Shown here: piece by piece, positions 8,048 to 15,652 of the stretch
How positions within the stretch are numbered: position 1 is the stretch's first letter
Layout: every line of letters starts with the position of its first letter
Program-made: the position numbers and the translations under genes
The notes under the pieces: generated by a model
What the model was told of the DNA's origin: nothing
Databases searched by the model: none
What the model saw: the letters and a program-made list of their open reading frames with translations, nothing else
Source: an archaeon
GTDB taxonomy: Archaea > Thermoproteota > Nitrososphaeria > Nitrososphaerales > UBA183
NCBI GenBank assembly: GCA_021828185.1
Contig: JAKASI010000001.1
Coordinates: 771,336 to 835,335, forward strand
Direction of reading: 5' to 3'
DNA length: 64,000 bases

Positions 8048-8395
8048 ATGAGGCCGAAGGCGATCCATGTGGTATACGCAAAGTGGTGCCCGCACTGCGT
8101 CCCCACCACGGTCGAGCCTCTGAACCAGAGGGCCAAGGCGCTCGGCGTTCCCTGCCTGCTGCATGACATCGACTCCGACGACGTCGAGGCAGCAGACGAC
8201 TTGGTCAGGAATCACGGGGACTGGACTGACGACTACCTCATCCCGCAGGTGTTCCTCGAGTATGACGGAGGGAGAGTCGAACATGTCCTCACAGGTAACC
8301 CCCGGGGGGTCGCTCTCACGAAGGGTGCAGTAGAAGCGCTGCTCAAGAGCGAGCCGCTCGCGATCAAGGACGGAGCAGGAGCCGGTTCTAAATAG
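8048..8395 (+). CDS. Thioredoxin/glutaredoxin-fold protein (CPHC)
   Basis: 115 residues. HVVYAKWCPHCVPTTVEPL has the redox motif CPHC on the first strand-helix junction, as in glutaredoxin-like and DsbA-type proteins. LIPQVFLEYDGGRVEHVLTG includes the cis-Pro loop (I-P-Q-V-F). It has no signal peptide, so it should act as a cytoplasmic thiol-disulfide reductase. It is followed 22 bases later by the M29-like gene on the same strand. Confidence 0.8.
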   Translation: MRPKAIHVVYAKWCPHCVPTTVEPLNQRAKALGVPCLLHDIDSDDVEAADDLVRNHGDWTDDYLIPQVFLEYDGGRVEHVLTGNPRGVALTKGAVEALLKSEPLAIKDGAGAGSK

Positions 8396-8417
8396 TGGGA
8401 CAGCCCGGGCCGCAGGC

Positions 8418-9476
8418 ATGTCCAAAGATCTGCTCAGCCCGCTATACACGAAAGTCGCGAAGAAAGTCCTGACCGAGACCCTGCGCGTCCGGAAGGGGGA
8501 AGCCGTCACGGTCGAGGCTTGGGACAACGGCCTGCCTTTCGCCAGGCGGGCTGTCGCCGAGGCCAGGGCGATGGGGTGCACGGCGGTCATGATCTATGAA
8601 GATGAAGCATCCTACGTTGAAGGGGTGAGGAGGGCGCCCACGGAGATGGTTGGTAACATGGGAAAGAACGAATACGGGCTCCTTTCGGCGACGGACGCGT
8701 ACATCTTCGTCCCGGGACGGGCGTTGGGGGCATATTCGAAGACCCTGAAGCCCGAAGAACGTGAACGTTCCACCAGATACAACTCCTCCTGGTATGAAGC
8801 GGCCGAAAAAGCGGGGCTGAGGGGCGCGAGGCTCGCGTTCGGTTATGCCGGCAGAGAAATGGCTGGCTTTCTCGGGAAGAAGGTCCAGGATGTCGTAAAG
8901 GCACAGCTGGACGGGGCCCTTGCAGACTATGGCGAGATTAGAAGCGAAGCGGAGAAGATCACTCCGCTCCTGGCGGACGGGGCCCAGGCTGAAATCAGAT
9001 CTGGAGGGAGCTCGCTCAGGTTCTCTCTCCGCGGTGGGCCCAGCGTCGAAGATGGGTTGGTCGACGACGGCGACAGAAAGGCGGGGGACAACATGGCCTA
9101 CGTCCCGCCCGGGTTCGTCAGCAACGATGTCGACCCTGAAAGTGCCAACGGCAGGGTGACGCTGACCAACTCTCTGACAAGGTTCGGAGTGGTGGGCCGT
9201 GCCGACCTCGAGTTCAAGGACGGCAGACTGGTGGGGTGGGAGGCCGATGACCGGGCGACGGTCAGGAAGCTGGTTGACCTGACTCCCCCCGAGAAGAGGA
9301 GGGTCACTTCCCTCCTCGTCGGGCTCAACCCCAGGCTCAGAAACGGGTTCGGAGCAGACAGGTTCGTCTACGGGAACCTGACCCTCGCCGGATTCGGGTT
9401 CGCAGGCCAGGTGCGCAAAGGCGCTCTTAGGGCGTCGGGTTCAGTAGCCCTGGCCGAAGGGAGGCTTCGGGCCTAA
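8418..9476 (+). CDS. M29 aminopeptidase-like protein, possibly non-catalytic
   Basis: 352 residues. The N-terminal half (LYTKVAKKVLTETLRVRKGE, VTVEAWDNGLPFARRAVAEA) matches the start of thermophilic M29 aminopeptidases. The C-terminal half has the beta-rich M29 core (SANGRVTLTNSLTRFGVVG). The metal-binding region normally supplies Glu and His ligands in the last ~100 residues, with H-x-D near the end. Here the end reads GFGADRFVYGNLTLAGFGFA with no His at all, so the dinuclear metal site seems lost. It may bind peptides or be regulatory. The assignment rests on overall pattern and deserves structural comparison. Confidence 0.65.
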   Translation: MSKDLLSPLYTKVAKKVLTETLRVRKGEAVTVEAWDNGLPFARRAVAEARAMGCTAVMIYEDEASYVEGVRRAPTEMVGNMGKNEYGLLSATDAYIFVPGRALGAYSKTLKPEERERSTRYNSSWYEAAEKAGLRGARLAFGYAGREMAGFLGKKVQDVVKAQLDGALADYGEIRSEAEKITPLLADGAQAEIRSGGSSLRFSLRGGPSVEDGLVDDGDRKAGDNMAYVPPGFVSNDVDPESANGRVTLTNSLTRFGVVGRADLEFKDGRLVGWEADDRATVRKLVDLTPPEKRRVTSLLVGLNPRLRNGFGADRFVYGNLTLAGFGFAGQVRKGALRASGSVALAEGRLRA

Positions 9477-9543
9477 ACGGGAGCCCACGAAGGGCAAAGG
9501 GGCTGAAGATCGTCTCTGACCTGGTCCCGATCCACACTGCGAC

Positions 9544-9732
9544 CTAGGCGCCCGTCTGACCCGCTGTCTGTCCCGGGGGTCTGTCTTTCCAGAAAAGCCC
9601 GAACACGAGGAGCACAATCCCTACCCCCATCAGCAAGTAGTAGCCGACTCCGAACCCTCTCACTGCCCCGAGTCCCAGCCCAATGAGGAACAGTATGGAA
9701 CCCATGGCGAGGAACCTCAACTTCAATTTCAT
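9544..9732 (-). CDS. Small two-TM membrane protein (62 aa)
   Basis: ATG 9732 is preferred over the upstream start because GGAG lies nine to twelve bases before it and MKLKLRFLAMGSILF is a clean membrane-protein N terminus. Two helices (SILFLIGLGLGAV and YYLLMGVGIVLLVFGLFW) are followed by a short cytoplasmic tail. It lies 25 bases after the ABC-2 permease gene on the same strand and may be part of that transporter operon. Function unknown. Confidence 0.6.
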   Translation of the reverse strand: MKLKLRFLAMGSILFLIGLGLGAVRGFGVGYYLLMGVGIVLLVFGLFWKDRPPGQTAGQTGA

Positions 9733-9757
9733 AGAAATCGCCTCCCTCCTGTCGACT

Positions 9758-10501
9758 CTACTTCCATCTTGTGAGTATCGCTTCCCTCTGGAAAGTCGCT
9801 TGGACGGCATAAAGCATGAGCAGGCAGAGGAACGCCAGGACAGCTGTTATCATGAGCATGTCGTTGGCGTTGCCCAGGGGAACCAATCCGAGTTCCCCTC
9901 CCACGTACATCCCTCCGTAGGGGAGAAGCAACAGTGACCCGATCTGCTGTGCGATTCGGACGTCGCTGACCCTCGATGAGACCAGGACGTTCCACTCGAC
10001 GCTCATCACCACCCCGAGAGGGACCATCATGAACAGAACTACTACGGAGCTCCAGTTGGGGAAGTAGTAGTAACCAAGAGTCCCGACACTGAAGGCGTCG
10101 CAGAGTCCCATGAAGAGGGCCGAGGTCCCCAGGACCGCCGCTATGGCAGGCGCGAACGCGGCCAGCCCCTTCCCGAGGAGGATCTCCCCATCGGTCGTGG
10201 GGGTGGCAAGCAGCGGCTCCATGCTCTTCTCCACCTTCTCTCCTACGATGCTGTAGGAGGCAATGGTAGTGGGGATAATGCCCGCCAGGATGAAGTAGAA
10301 GAAGGTGAAAGCGGGCAGGAGCACCGTCAACTCAGCTGGGGAGACTGGTCCGTTCCCCTTGTGCTGCATGTACCATACGACGCCCGACAGAAGCCCTGTG
10401 AGCATTACAGGCAGGATGACAATCGAGTAGATGATGTTCCTCTTCTTCCTGAACATGGCGAAGTCCTTCGTCGTCACGATCCAAGCCTGAGAGAGCCTCA
10501 T
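9758..10501 (-). CDS. ABC-2 type permease
   Basis: 247 residues with about six hydrophobic helices, starting with a cytosolic segment (TTKDFAMFRKKRNIIYSIVI). GEKVEKSMEPLLATPTTDGE is the ABC-2 coupling-helix signature (E.g.le.LLatPv). The start overlaps the ATPase stop by four bases, so permease and ATPase form a two-gene exporter. Substrate unknown; related archaeal systems handle drugs, sodium or lipids. Confidence 0.85.
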   Translation of the reverse strand: MRLSQAWIVTTKDFAMFRKKRNIIYSIVILPVMLTGLLSGVVWYMQHKGNGPVSPAELTVLLPAFTFFYFILAGIIPTTIASYSIVGEKVEKSMEPLLATPTTDGEILLGKGLAAFAPAIAAVLGTSALFMGLCDAFSVGTLGYYYFPNWSSVVVLFMMVPLGVVMSVEWNVLVSSRVSDVRIAQQIGSLLLLPYGGMYVGGELGLVPLGNANDMLMITAVLAFLCLLMLYAVQATFQREAILTRWK

Positions 10502-11421
10502 TGCTCCCGCCTCACCAGCTTCAGGTATGTCTCCTCAAGGGTTGAACCTACCGCGCCTGCGAAATGCACGCGCCCGCCGGCCTGCACCACTGTCTGCACG
10601 ATGTCGGGGGTCATGGTCTCCGCATCCGGGACTCCGACTTCGATCTGCACTCCGTCCACCGAGATCTTGGCCGCTGGGAACCTCTTCTGTACTGCGTCCA
10701 GCACGGTGTCGCTCACCCGTTCCACCTTGATCACCACCTTCCTGTTCCCGACCATCCGCTCCAGGTCGTCGGGGGTCCCGGTGGCCATCAACTTCGTGTT
10801 CAATATCGCTATCCTGTCGCAGATCCTCTGAGCTTCGTCCAGGTTGTGAGTGTTCAGGAAGATGGTCCTCTTCTCTTTCTTAAGCTCAAGGATGAAGTCT
10901 CTTACTGTCTTGCTGGCCTCCGGGTCGAGGTTCGCCGTCGGCTCGTCCATGAAGATCACCTGCGGGTCGTGGACCAGCGCCCGCGCTATGGCGAGCTTCT
11001 GCTTCATGCCCTTGGAGAAGGTCCCGGCCGAGACGTCCCGCTTGTTCCAGAGCTCGAGCATGGTGAGCAGTCGTTGAATGTTCTCGCTCCGTTTTGGCTC
11101 GGGACATCCGTACAGCCTGCCGTAGATGTCCAAGTTCTTGTAGGCGCTGAGCGCCTCGTACAGCCCGACGTTGTCGGGAACCAGGCCAATCATCTTCCTT
11201 ATCTTCAGCGAGTCCCCGTCGTTGCCGACGTCGTAGCCGCCTATCCTCGCCGCCCCGCCGGTCTTGGAAATCAGGCAGCAGAGCATCCTCACGGTCGTCG
11301 TCTTGCCTGCTCCGTTTGGTCCCAGAAACCCGAAGACCTCTCCCTCGCTCACCTTGAACGACACCCCGTCCACAGCCGTCAGGTCCCCGAACTTCTTGGT
11401 GAGGTTCTCGGTCTCGATCAT
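10498..11421 (-). CDS. ABC transporter ATPase
   Basis: 307 residues. Walker A is GPNGAGKTT, the signature reads FSKGMKQKLAIARAL, and Walker B is VIFMDEPTANLDPEA followed by a switch His in NTHNLDEA. The ~80-residue C-terminal domain after the ATPase core is typical of DrrA/CcmA-like exporters. It energises the ABC-2 permease encoded immediately downstream. A minus-strand AT-rich GTTTATTG about 40-45 bases upstream of the start is a candidate promoter. Confidence 0.92.
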   Translation of the reverse strand: MIETENLTKKFGDLTAVDGVSFKVSEGEVFGFLGPNGAGKTTTVRMLCCLISKTGGAARIGGYDVGNDGDSLKIRKMIGLVPDNVGLYEALSAYKNLDIYGRLYGCPEPKRSENIQRLLTMLELWNKRDVSAGTFSKGMKQKLAIARALVHDPQVIFMDEPTANLDPEASKTVRDFILELKKEKRTIFLNTHNLDEAQRICDRIAILNTKLMATGTPDDLERMVGNRKVVIKVERVSDTVLDAVQKRFPAAKISVDGVQIEVGVPDAETMTPDIVQTVVQAGGRVHFAGAVGSTLEETYLKLVRREQ

Positions 11422-11686
11422 GCTTGGTCGCTGGACATGCTAAGGTGCCTGAAGTCGGGCAATAAACCCTGCCACTAGGCGGCTCGAGAGCGTACGGGGG
11501 TATCCCTGCAGCGGTCACGTTTCCTACTCTGGGAATCGTCTTAGACCGTGCTGTCCAACCTGAAAAGCTACCTGGATACGGCCTTCGTGCATATAGCCAG
11601 GACGCAGAGGCCCTGACGACAGCCTGGACCGCGCACCACGAAGAAAGGATCAAGGGATAATAGCAGAGCTTCCGCAGCTCGCCCAG

Positions 11687-12241
11687 TTGAGGAGCCTCAA
11701 GGCCCTCGGGTTCTTCTCGGCCCTTGCTGCCTACCCCTTCATCTTGGCCTCCGTTGCCCTTTCGCCCTGGTTCAACATCTACGACAACGCCCTGAGTGAC
11801 CTTGGGAACTTCGTTACGAACGGGCAGGTCGCGTATGTATACGACGCAGGGCTGGTCGTGTCGGGCGGGCTCATCTTGGTCTTTGCCGTTCTTTACTCAA
11901 GGGAGTCTCGAGACCGAAGGGCCCTGGTGTGGACCTCCCCTCTTGCCGTCGCTGCCACGGACCTCGCGCTGGTGGGGGTCTTCCCGGAGAGCACCGGGCA
12001 CATTCACGGAGTCGTGTCCGAGATCTTCTTCCTCATGATAGTGGTGACCATGCTCGCATACAGCTACGTCTCGTGGCCGCTTGGTTCGCCCCGAGTCGGT
12101 GCCGTCGCGCTGGTCTTCGGAATACTCTCGGCCATCATCTGGTTCGTGACATGGCCCTGGCCCGGGGTCGCGATACAGGAGTCAACGACCTCAGGCATGA
12201 CGGCGGTCTGGCTCCTCCTGGTGGCATCCCGCATCACGTAG
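11687..12241 (+). CDS. DUF998-like membrane protein
   Basis: 184 residues with about six membrane helices, TTG start at 11687. NIYDNALSDLGNF and PESTGHIHGVVSEIFF match the DUF998 family pattern (the conserved LSdLG loop and the HxhhS.ifF helix). Function of the family is unknown. It is preceded by a 265-base intergenic region with no recognisable gene and stands alone on this strand. Confidence 0.65.
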   Translation: MRSLKALGFFSALAAYPFILASVALSPWFNIYDNALSDLGNFVTNGQVAYVYDAGLVVSGGLILVFAVLYSRESRDRRALVWTSPLAVAATDLALVGVFPESTGHIHGVVSEIFFLMIVVTMLAYSYVSWPLGSPRVGAVALVFGILSAIIWFVTWPWPGVAIQESTTSGMTAVWLLLVASRIT

Positions 12242-12333
12242 CCCTCCGGGCCGACTTCGCGAGGAGGAGCAGAGGACCTCGCAAACGGAGTTCAGTTCAC
12301 GTATTGAACTCGGCGAAGAGCACCCTCTGTAAG

Positions 12334-12342
12334 AGTTAAACA
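12334..12342 (+). promoter_or_regulatory. TATA-like box for the thioesterase gene
   Basis: AGTTAAACA lies 23-31 bases before ATG 12365. Confidence 0.45.
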
Positions 12343-12364
12343 CGCTCGGCGGACGCCGGTCTCC

Positions 12365-12847
12365 ATGAGCTTCGAACACCTTCTCGACCAGGCTGGCAGC
12401 TTCAGGAACCTCTTCGCCGTCGCCAAGAAGGGCGGAGCGGACGTCCAGGCCGAAGTGCAGAAGGCGATGACATGGAACAGCGAGCTGTTCAGGACCGTGG
12501 GCTACAGGATCGTGAAGGTCGGGAACGGGAGAGCTGAGCTTTCATTCCCGTTCAGCAGGGCCATCGCGAGGCGAGGGAAAATCGTCCACGGAGGGATAAT
12601 CATGTACACCCTCGACAACGTCTGCGGCATAGCCGTGATGACCGTGAACCCGGGGGTCGACCAGGTGACGATGGAGCTCAAGATCAACTTTCTCGAGCCG
12701 CTTCGCAACGGACCGTTCAGAGCGACCGGGAAGGTAGTGAGGGCGGGGAGCACTGTGGCCGTTGCCGAGGGCGAAGTGAGGGACGCGGACGGCACGCTCT
12801 GCGCCAAGGGGATGGGAACCTGGTACATGACCAAGAAGCGTGGCTGA
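12365..12847 (+). CDS. PaaI-type hotdog thioesterase
   Basis: 160 residues. The hotdog core is clear: GRAELSFPFSRAIARRGKIV, then VHGGIIMYTLDNVCGIAVM with the central HGG..h..lD signature of acyl-CoA thioesterases, then EPLRNGPFRATGKVVRAGS and GTLCAKGMGTWYM. It should hydrolyse acyl-CoA thioesters in the cytosol. The N-terminal ~35 residues are helical and extra to the domain. Isolated gene, so the pathway cannot be inferred. Confidence 0.82.
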   Translation: MSFEHLLDQAGSFRNLFAVAKKGGADVQAEVQKAMTWNSELFRTVGYRIVKVGNGRAELSFPFSRAIARRGKIVHGGIIMYTLDNVCGIAVMTVNPGVDQVTMELKINFLEPLRNGPFRATGKVVRAGSTVAVAEGEVRDADGTLCAKGMGTWYMTKKRG

Positions 12848-12901
12848 AGCAGGAGCAGGTCGTCTGCGAGCTGCGGCGGCGCAGCAGCCGGAAACTGCCG
12901 G

Positions 12902-12923
12902 GATTTTGGGTCGATTTTGGGTC
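12902..12923. repeat. Tandem 11-base repeat
   Basis: GATTTTGGGTC occurs twice in tandem, followed at once by ATCATGCTATCATGAT, an imperfect inverted repeat. They lie in the 150-base gap before the DUF5679 gene and could be a protein-binding site. No function shown. Confidence 0.5.
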
Positions 12924-12963
12924 AAATCATGCTATCATGATGGTCGAGCAAGTCTGGCTCTGC

Positions 12964-12995
12964 CCGTGATATTGGCTTCAGGAACCGTATCACGG
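12964..12995 (+). promoter_or_regulatory. 8-bp inverted repeat just before the DUF5679 start
   Basis: CCGTGATA and TATCACGG are perfect inverted copies separated by 16 bases; the second arm ends two bases before ATG 12998. It may be an operator dyad or an mRNA hairpin that covers the start codon. Confidence 0.5.
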
Positions 12996-12997
12996 CG

Positions 12998-13138
12998 ATG
13001 AAGGCCTACTGCGTGAAGGAGAGGAAGAGCAGAGAAATGGTCTCCCCGAAGCAAGTCAAGTTCGGGAACGGACGCCATGCCCTAAGGGGCAAGTGCGCCT
13101 CGTGCGGGACCACCTTGTTCCGTATAACGGGCAAGTAG
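12998..13138 (+). CDS. DUF5679-like small zinc protein
   Basis: 46 residues: MKAYCVKERKSREM, a middle rich in Lys/Arg, then GKCASCGTTLFRI. This matches the archaeal DUF5679 pattern, in which two CxxC knuckles coordinate one zinc. Here the first knuckle is CVKE, so one Cys has become Glu, while the second (CASC) is intact. Role unknown; homologues are small cytosolic proteins sometimes near information-processing genes. The hairpin in front of the start suggests regulation at the start site. Confidence 0.75.
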   Translation: MKAYCVKERKSREMVSPKQVKFGNGRHALRGKCASCGTTLFRITGK

Positions 13139-13270
13139 TTCTCTTCTCGGACATACGGGAACGGACTGCTAGGGCGCCCGCCGCAAGGCTGGTTTAGTTG
13201 GCGCCTCACATCTAGCCTGACCCAAGGCTCCCTCGGAACCCTCATCGCCGAGCGCGGCGCCTCGGGGTTC

Positions 13271-13417
13271 ATGTGCGGCTGCTGCGACTGCGAACCCGAA
13301 GAACATCCCATAGAGGCGGAGGCGAAGGAGGCTGTGAAGGTCGCGCTGCCGATCCAGGTCGTCCGACCCAAGAAGAAGCGGACCCAGCCAGACGCCAGGG
13401 GGCCAACGGTTTTGTAG
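13271..13417 (+). CDS. Possible Cys-rich small protein (48 aa)
   Basis: The frame begins MCGCCDCEPEEHP, four Cys in six residues, then an Ala/Glu helix (EAEAKEAVKVALPIQ) and a basic tail (VVRPKKKRTQPD). It ends eight bases before the next gene's GTG. The Cys cluster could bind a metal, and codon use is genome-like, but there is no visible promoter or homology. A chance open frame is possible. Confidence 0.35.
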   Translation: MCGCCDCEPEEHPIEAEAKEAVKVALPIQVVRPKKKRTQPDARGPTVL

Positions 13418-13425
13418 CATAGCGG

Positions 13426-14283
13426 GTGCTCGCACAGCGGTTGGCTTTCCTAAGAGTCGTAGAAATCCTTCCCCCGTTCTTCCCCGCGGCCGGCGGGAGG
13501 ACAGATCGCATCCCCGCCGGTGCTGCGATGGGGCGGTTCGGAGAGGAGGCGCGGGGCGTACGTGATTTTGCCGACGTCCTCCTCGTGGCGGACGTGAAGG
13601 ACCTTAGGAGGGTCAAGTTCGACGGCGTGCTTGCTGCTGCCATGCTGCGGGACGACTTCAACCTCCCCGCAGCCCCCGTCATTGTGGTCAGAGACCAGAA
13701 CCGGCCGCAGTTCCTTTCGACGGTCCTGACGGTCGTTTCTCTTGGGCTGGACGGGATGCTGATTGCATGGGGGGACGACTTTCCCGCGTCTTCGCACGCA
13801 TCCAACGTGCGGGACTTTCCCGACCTGGCGAAGGCGATCAGAGAAGCTTCACGGATCAGGTCGAGGGCCCGGTCTCTGACCCGTCTCTTCGCTCCCATCG
13901 ACGTAGAGAGCCTGGCGTATCCGAAGGGGGTCGCGCTAGCCAGAGGGAGGCTCAGGGCAGGTGCCGATTTCCTCCTGGCCCAGCCGCCGACGACGGACGA
14001 CGGCGAGACCTTCGACAGGCACGCCTCCCTCCTCGTGAGGGCAGGTTTGAAGGAGAAGGTCCTTCCCAACGTCTTTCACTTCACGGACGAGGGCGATGTC
14101 AGGGGGTATGAGAAGATGTTCGGATGGCGGCTCCCAAGAGAGCTGCACCAGGCTGCGAGGGGGGAGGGGGGGTTGACAGAGCTCGAGAGGAAGGTCATCC
14201 ACAGGCTGCGGGCTGAAGGGTTCGCCGGGGTATACCTGAGCACGCGTGGCAACCCCTCCTTGGCCGAAAGACTCCTCTCCTGA
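13426..14283 (+). CDS. Methylenetetrahydrofolate-reductase-like protein
   Basis: 285 residues, GTG start. The pattern follows the MTHFR TIM barrel: an N-terminal strand (RVVEILPPF), VIVVRDQNRPQFLSTVLTVV, LDGMLIAWGDDFPA for the flavin-side loop, GRLRAGADFLLAQPPTTDD equivalent to the aGadfiiTQ segment, and a C-terminal helix pair. It probably works on a tetrahydrofolate or tetrahydromethanopterin C1 carrier or is an MTHFR-like paralogue. Key flavin residues are not all obvious, so the reaction is uncertain. Confidence 0.62.
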   Translation: MLAQRLAFLRVVEILPPFFPAAGGRTDRIPAGAAMGRFGEEARGVRDFADVLLVADVKDLRRVKFDGVLAAAMLRDDFNLPAAPVIVVRDQNRPQFLSTVLTVVSLGLDGMLIAWGDDFPASSHASNVRDFPDLAKAIREASRIRSRARSLTRLFAPIDVESLAYPKGVALARGRLRAGADFLLAQPPTTDDGETFDRHASLLVRAGLKEKVLPNVFHFTDEGDVRGYEKMFGWRLPRELHQAARGEGGLTELERKVIHRLRAEGFAGVYLSTRGNPSLAERLLS

Positions 14284-14301
14284 CAGCACGCCCCAAAACC
14301 G

Positions 14302-14310
14302 TTATATTTG
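14302..14310 (+). promoter_or_regulatory. TATA box for the small membrane protein gene
   Basis: TTATATTTG lies 26-34 bases before ATG 14336. It supports that ATG rather than the GTG at 14327. Confidence 0.65.
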
Positions 14311-14335
14311 CTAGATTGGAGCGCCAGTGCGTTTC

Positions 14336-14602
14336 ATGGCCAACGACAGAGCAATAGGCGGCGCGATTCTGGGTGGAAGCGTCATCGGAATAATCATCTA
14401 CGGCCTGCTGATATTCTACTGGCCGCTGGTGGTGCTGGAGATAACGGCGTTCTTGGCGATACTCGTCCTCCTCGCCATACTGGCGTGGATCGGGTATACC
14501 ATGGCAACCACCCCCCCACCGGAGCCGATCACCGACATCCCTGAGATGGCGCCGGAGAAACCCGCGGGAGACTCGGGTCCAGTCGCTGCGAAGAAGGACT
14601 AG
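14336..14602 (+). CDS. Small membrane protein with Pro-rich tail (88 aa)
   Basis: MANDRAIGGAILGGSVIGII opens the first hydrophobic helix and LVVLEITAFLAILVLLAILA the second. The C-terminal third is soluble, Pro/Glu/Ala-rich (PPPEPITDIPEMAPEKP) and ends with Lys. It is an integral membrane protein of unknown role. The glycine-rich first helix may mediate packing with a partner. Confidence 0.65.
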   Translation: MANDRAIGGAILGGSVIGIIIYGLLIFYWPLVVLEITAFLAILVLLAILAWIGYTMATTPPPEPITDIPEMAPEKPAGDSGPVAAKKD

Positions 14603-14696
14603 CTGCATCCCCTGGGCGTCTTCTTCACAGAAGCTTGTCCCGGCGAACGAGTCCTCCTGCGCAATAGTACAGGGCTCGCACGGACCTTGGACGCGC

Positions 14697-14777
14697 GTGA
14701 GGAGGACGGAGGCTGTCGCCGCACTCCTTGCGGCCCCGCTCCTCTACCTTCTGATTAAGAAGCGCCCTCACTCATAG
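14697..14777 (+). CDS. Possible 26-aa single-TM microprotein
   Basis: GTG start; the product reads RRTEAVAALLAAPLLYLLIK followed by KRPHS. It is a positively charged N terminus, one hydrophobic helix and a basic end, the typical shape of membrane microproteins. CAATAGTA about 30 bases upstream could be its TATA box. Its 3' end overlaps the convergent glycosyltransferase gene by ten bases. Too short for a confident call. Confidence 0.3.
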   Translation: MRRTEAVAALLAAPLLYLLIKKRPHS

Positions 14778-15592
14778 GACGACGGGCCCGTTACATATCC
14801 TACGAAAGCAAGGGTGCTGTACCTGAACCTCTGAACCCCCGCTCTACAGTTCCCGGTGTATAGGCAGATGAACACACCCTCGGGGACAGAGAGAAGCATC
14901 TGGCGCGCCATGTACCTGGTCGTCCTCCACCCGTGGCGTCTTAGCAGTCTCCCTCTGGTGATCGGGCTGTCAGTCTGGGGCTCTGTCCGCCGGTGGCACA
15001 CGACCGGCGAAGGGACGCCGAACGCCCTGAACCCCCGCCCCTGTATGAACCTCCCGATGAACTCGTCTTCCCCGGCCTGAAGCTCCCTTGGAATCTTCAA
15101 GCCTCTGACCGCCTCCGTCCTGATGAGAGATGCCGCAGTGTCGAATCTCTTCCGTCTCGCCAGGTCGCTCACGCTCCGGAGTCTGTAAAGCTTCGCGACG
15201 GCCCGCTGAGTGTCGGCTTCGTCGCCGAGCTGACGCGAGAAGGTGCTGACCCCTCCCACACCGTTGGCAAACCATGCCATTGCGAGGTCATACCATCTCG
15301 GCTGCAGGACGACGTCGCTGTCAACGAACGCGAAGAGCTCTGTCTCGACGGCTTCTATCCCCTTCTGCCGGGCCGTGGCCCTGGTCCCCTTCGAGTCGTC
15401 GACGAGAACGGCCCCCTTCTGTCCTGACAGGAACTCCACCGTGCCGTCCTTCGACCCGCCGTCCACAACGATGAGTCTGTTGACCGGGATGTTGGCATAG
15501 ACGGAGGCGATTGTTTCTGGGAGCGAGGGCCTCATGGAGTTCTTGGTCAGCATGACCACGTCGACTCCCGACGCGGTCCCTCCCTTGGCCAT
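14768..15592 (-). CDS. GT2-family glycosyltransferase
   Basis: 274 residues with a GT-A fold. VVMLTKNSMRPSLPETIASV and RLIVVDGGSKDGTVEFL are the nucleotide-sugar-binding start, and AFVDSDVVLQPRW contains the DxD metal motif. RELQAGEDEFIGRFIQGRG supplies the ED catalytic-base motif, and LLRRHGWRTTRYMARQ resembles the membrane-proximal basic segment of polyprenyl-linked transferases. It should add a sugar to a lipid-linked glycan or exopolysaccharide at the inner face of the membrane. It is the first of a glycan gene set. Confidence 0.85.
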   Translation of the reverse strand: MAKGGTASGVDVVMLTKNSMRPSLPETIASVYANIPVNRLIVVDGGSKDGTVEFLSGQKGAVLVDDSKGTRATARQKGIEAVETELFAFVDSDVVLQPRWYDLAMAWFANGVGGVSTFSRQLGDEADTQRAVAKLYRLRSVSDLARRKRFDTAASLIRTEAVRGLKIPRELQAGEDEFIGRFIQGRGFRAFGVPSPVVCHRRTEPQTDSPITRGRLLRRHGWRTTRYMARQMLLSVPEGVFICLYTGNCRAGVQRFRYSTLAFVGYVTGPSSYE

Positions 15593-15652
15593 GGTGCCCT
15601 GAGGAGCCCCCTGGATATTTATGCTGGGGCAGGGGTCGCGCCCTGCTAGGCT

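Noticed and set aside
11422..11686. 265-base gap checked for an RNA gene or small CDS
   Set aside because: Only a promoter-like box near 11455-11465 for the ABC ATPase was seen; nothing else supportable.
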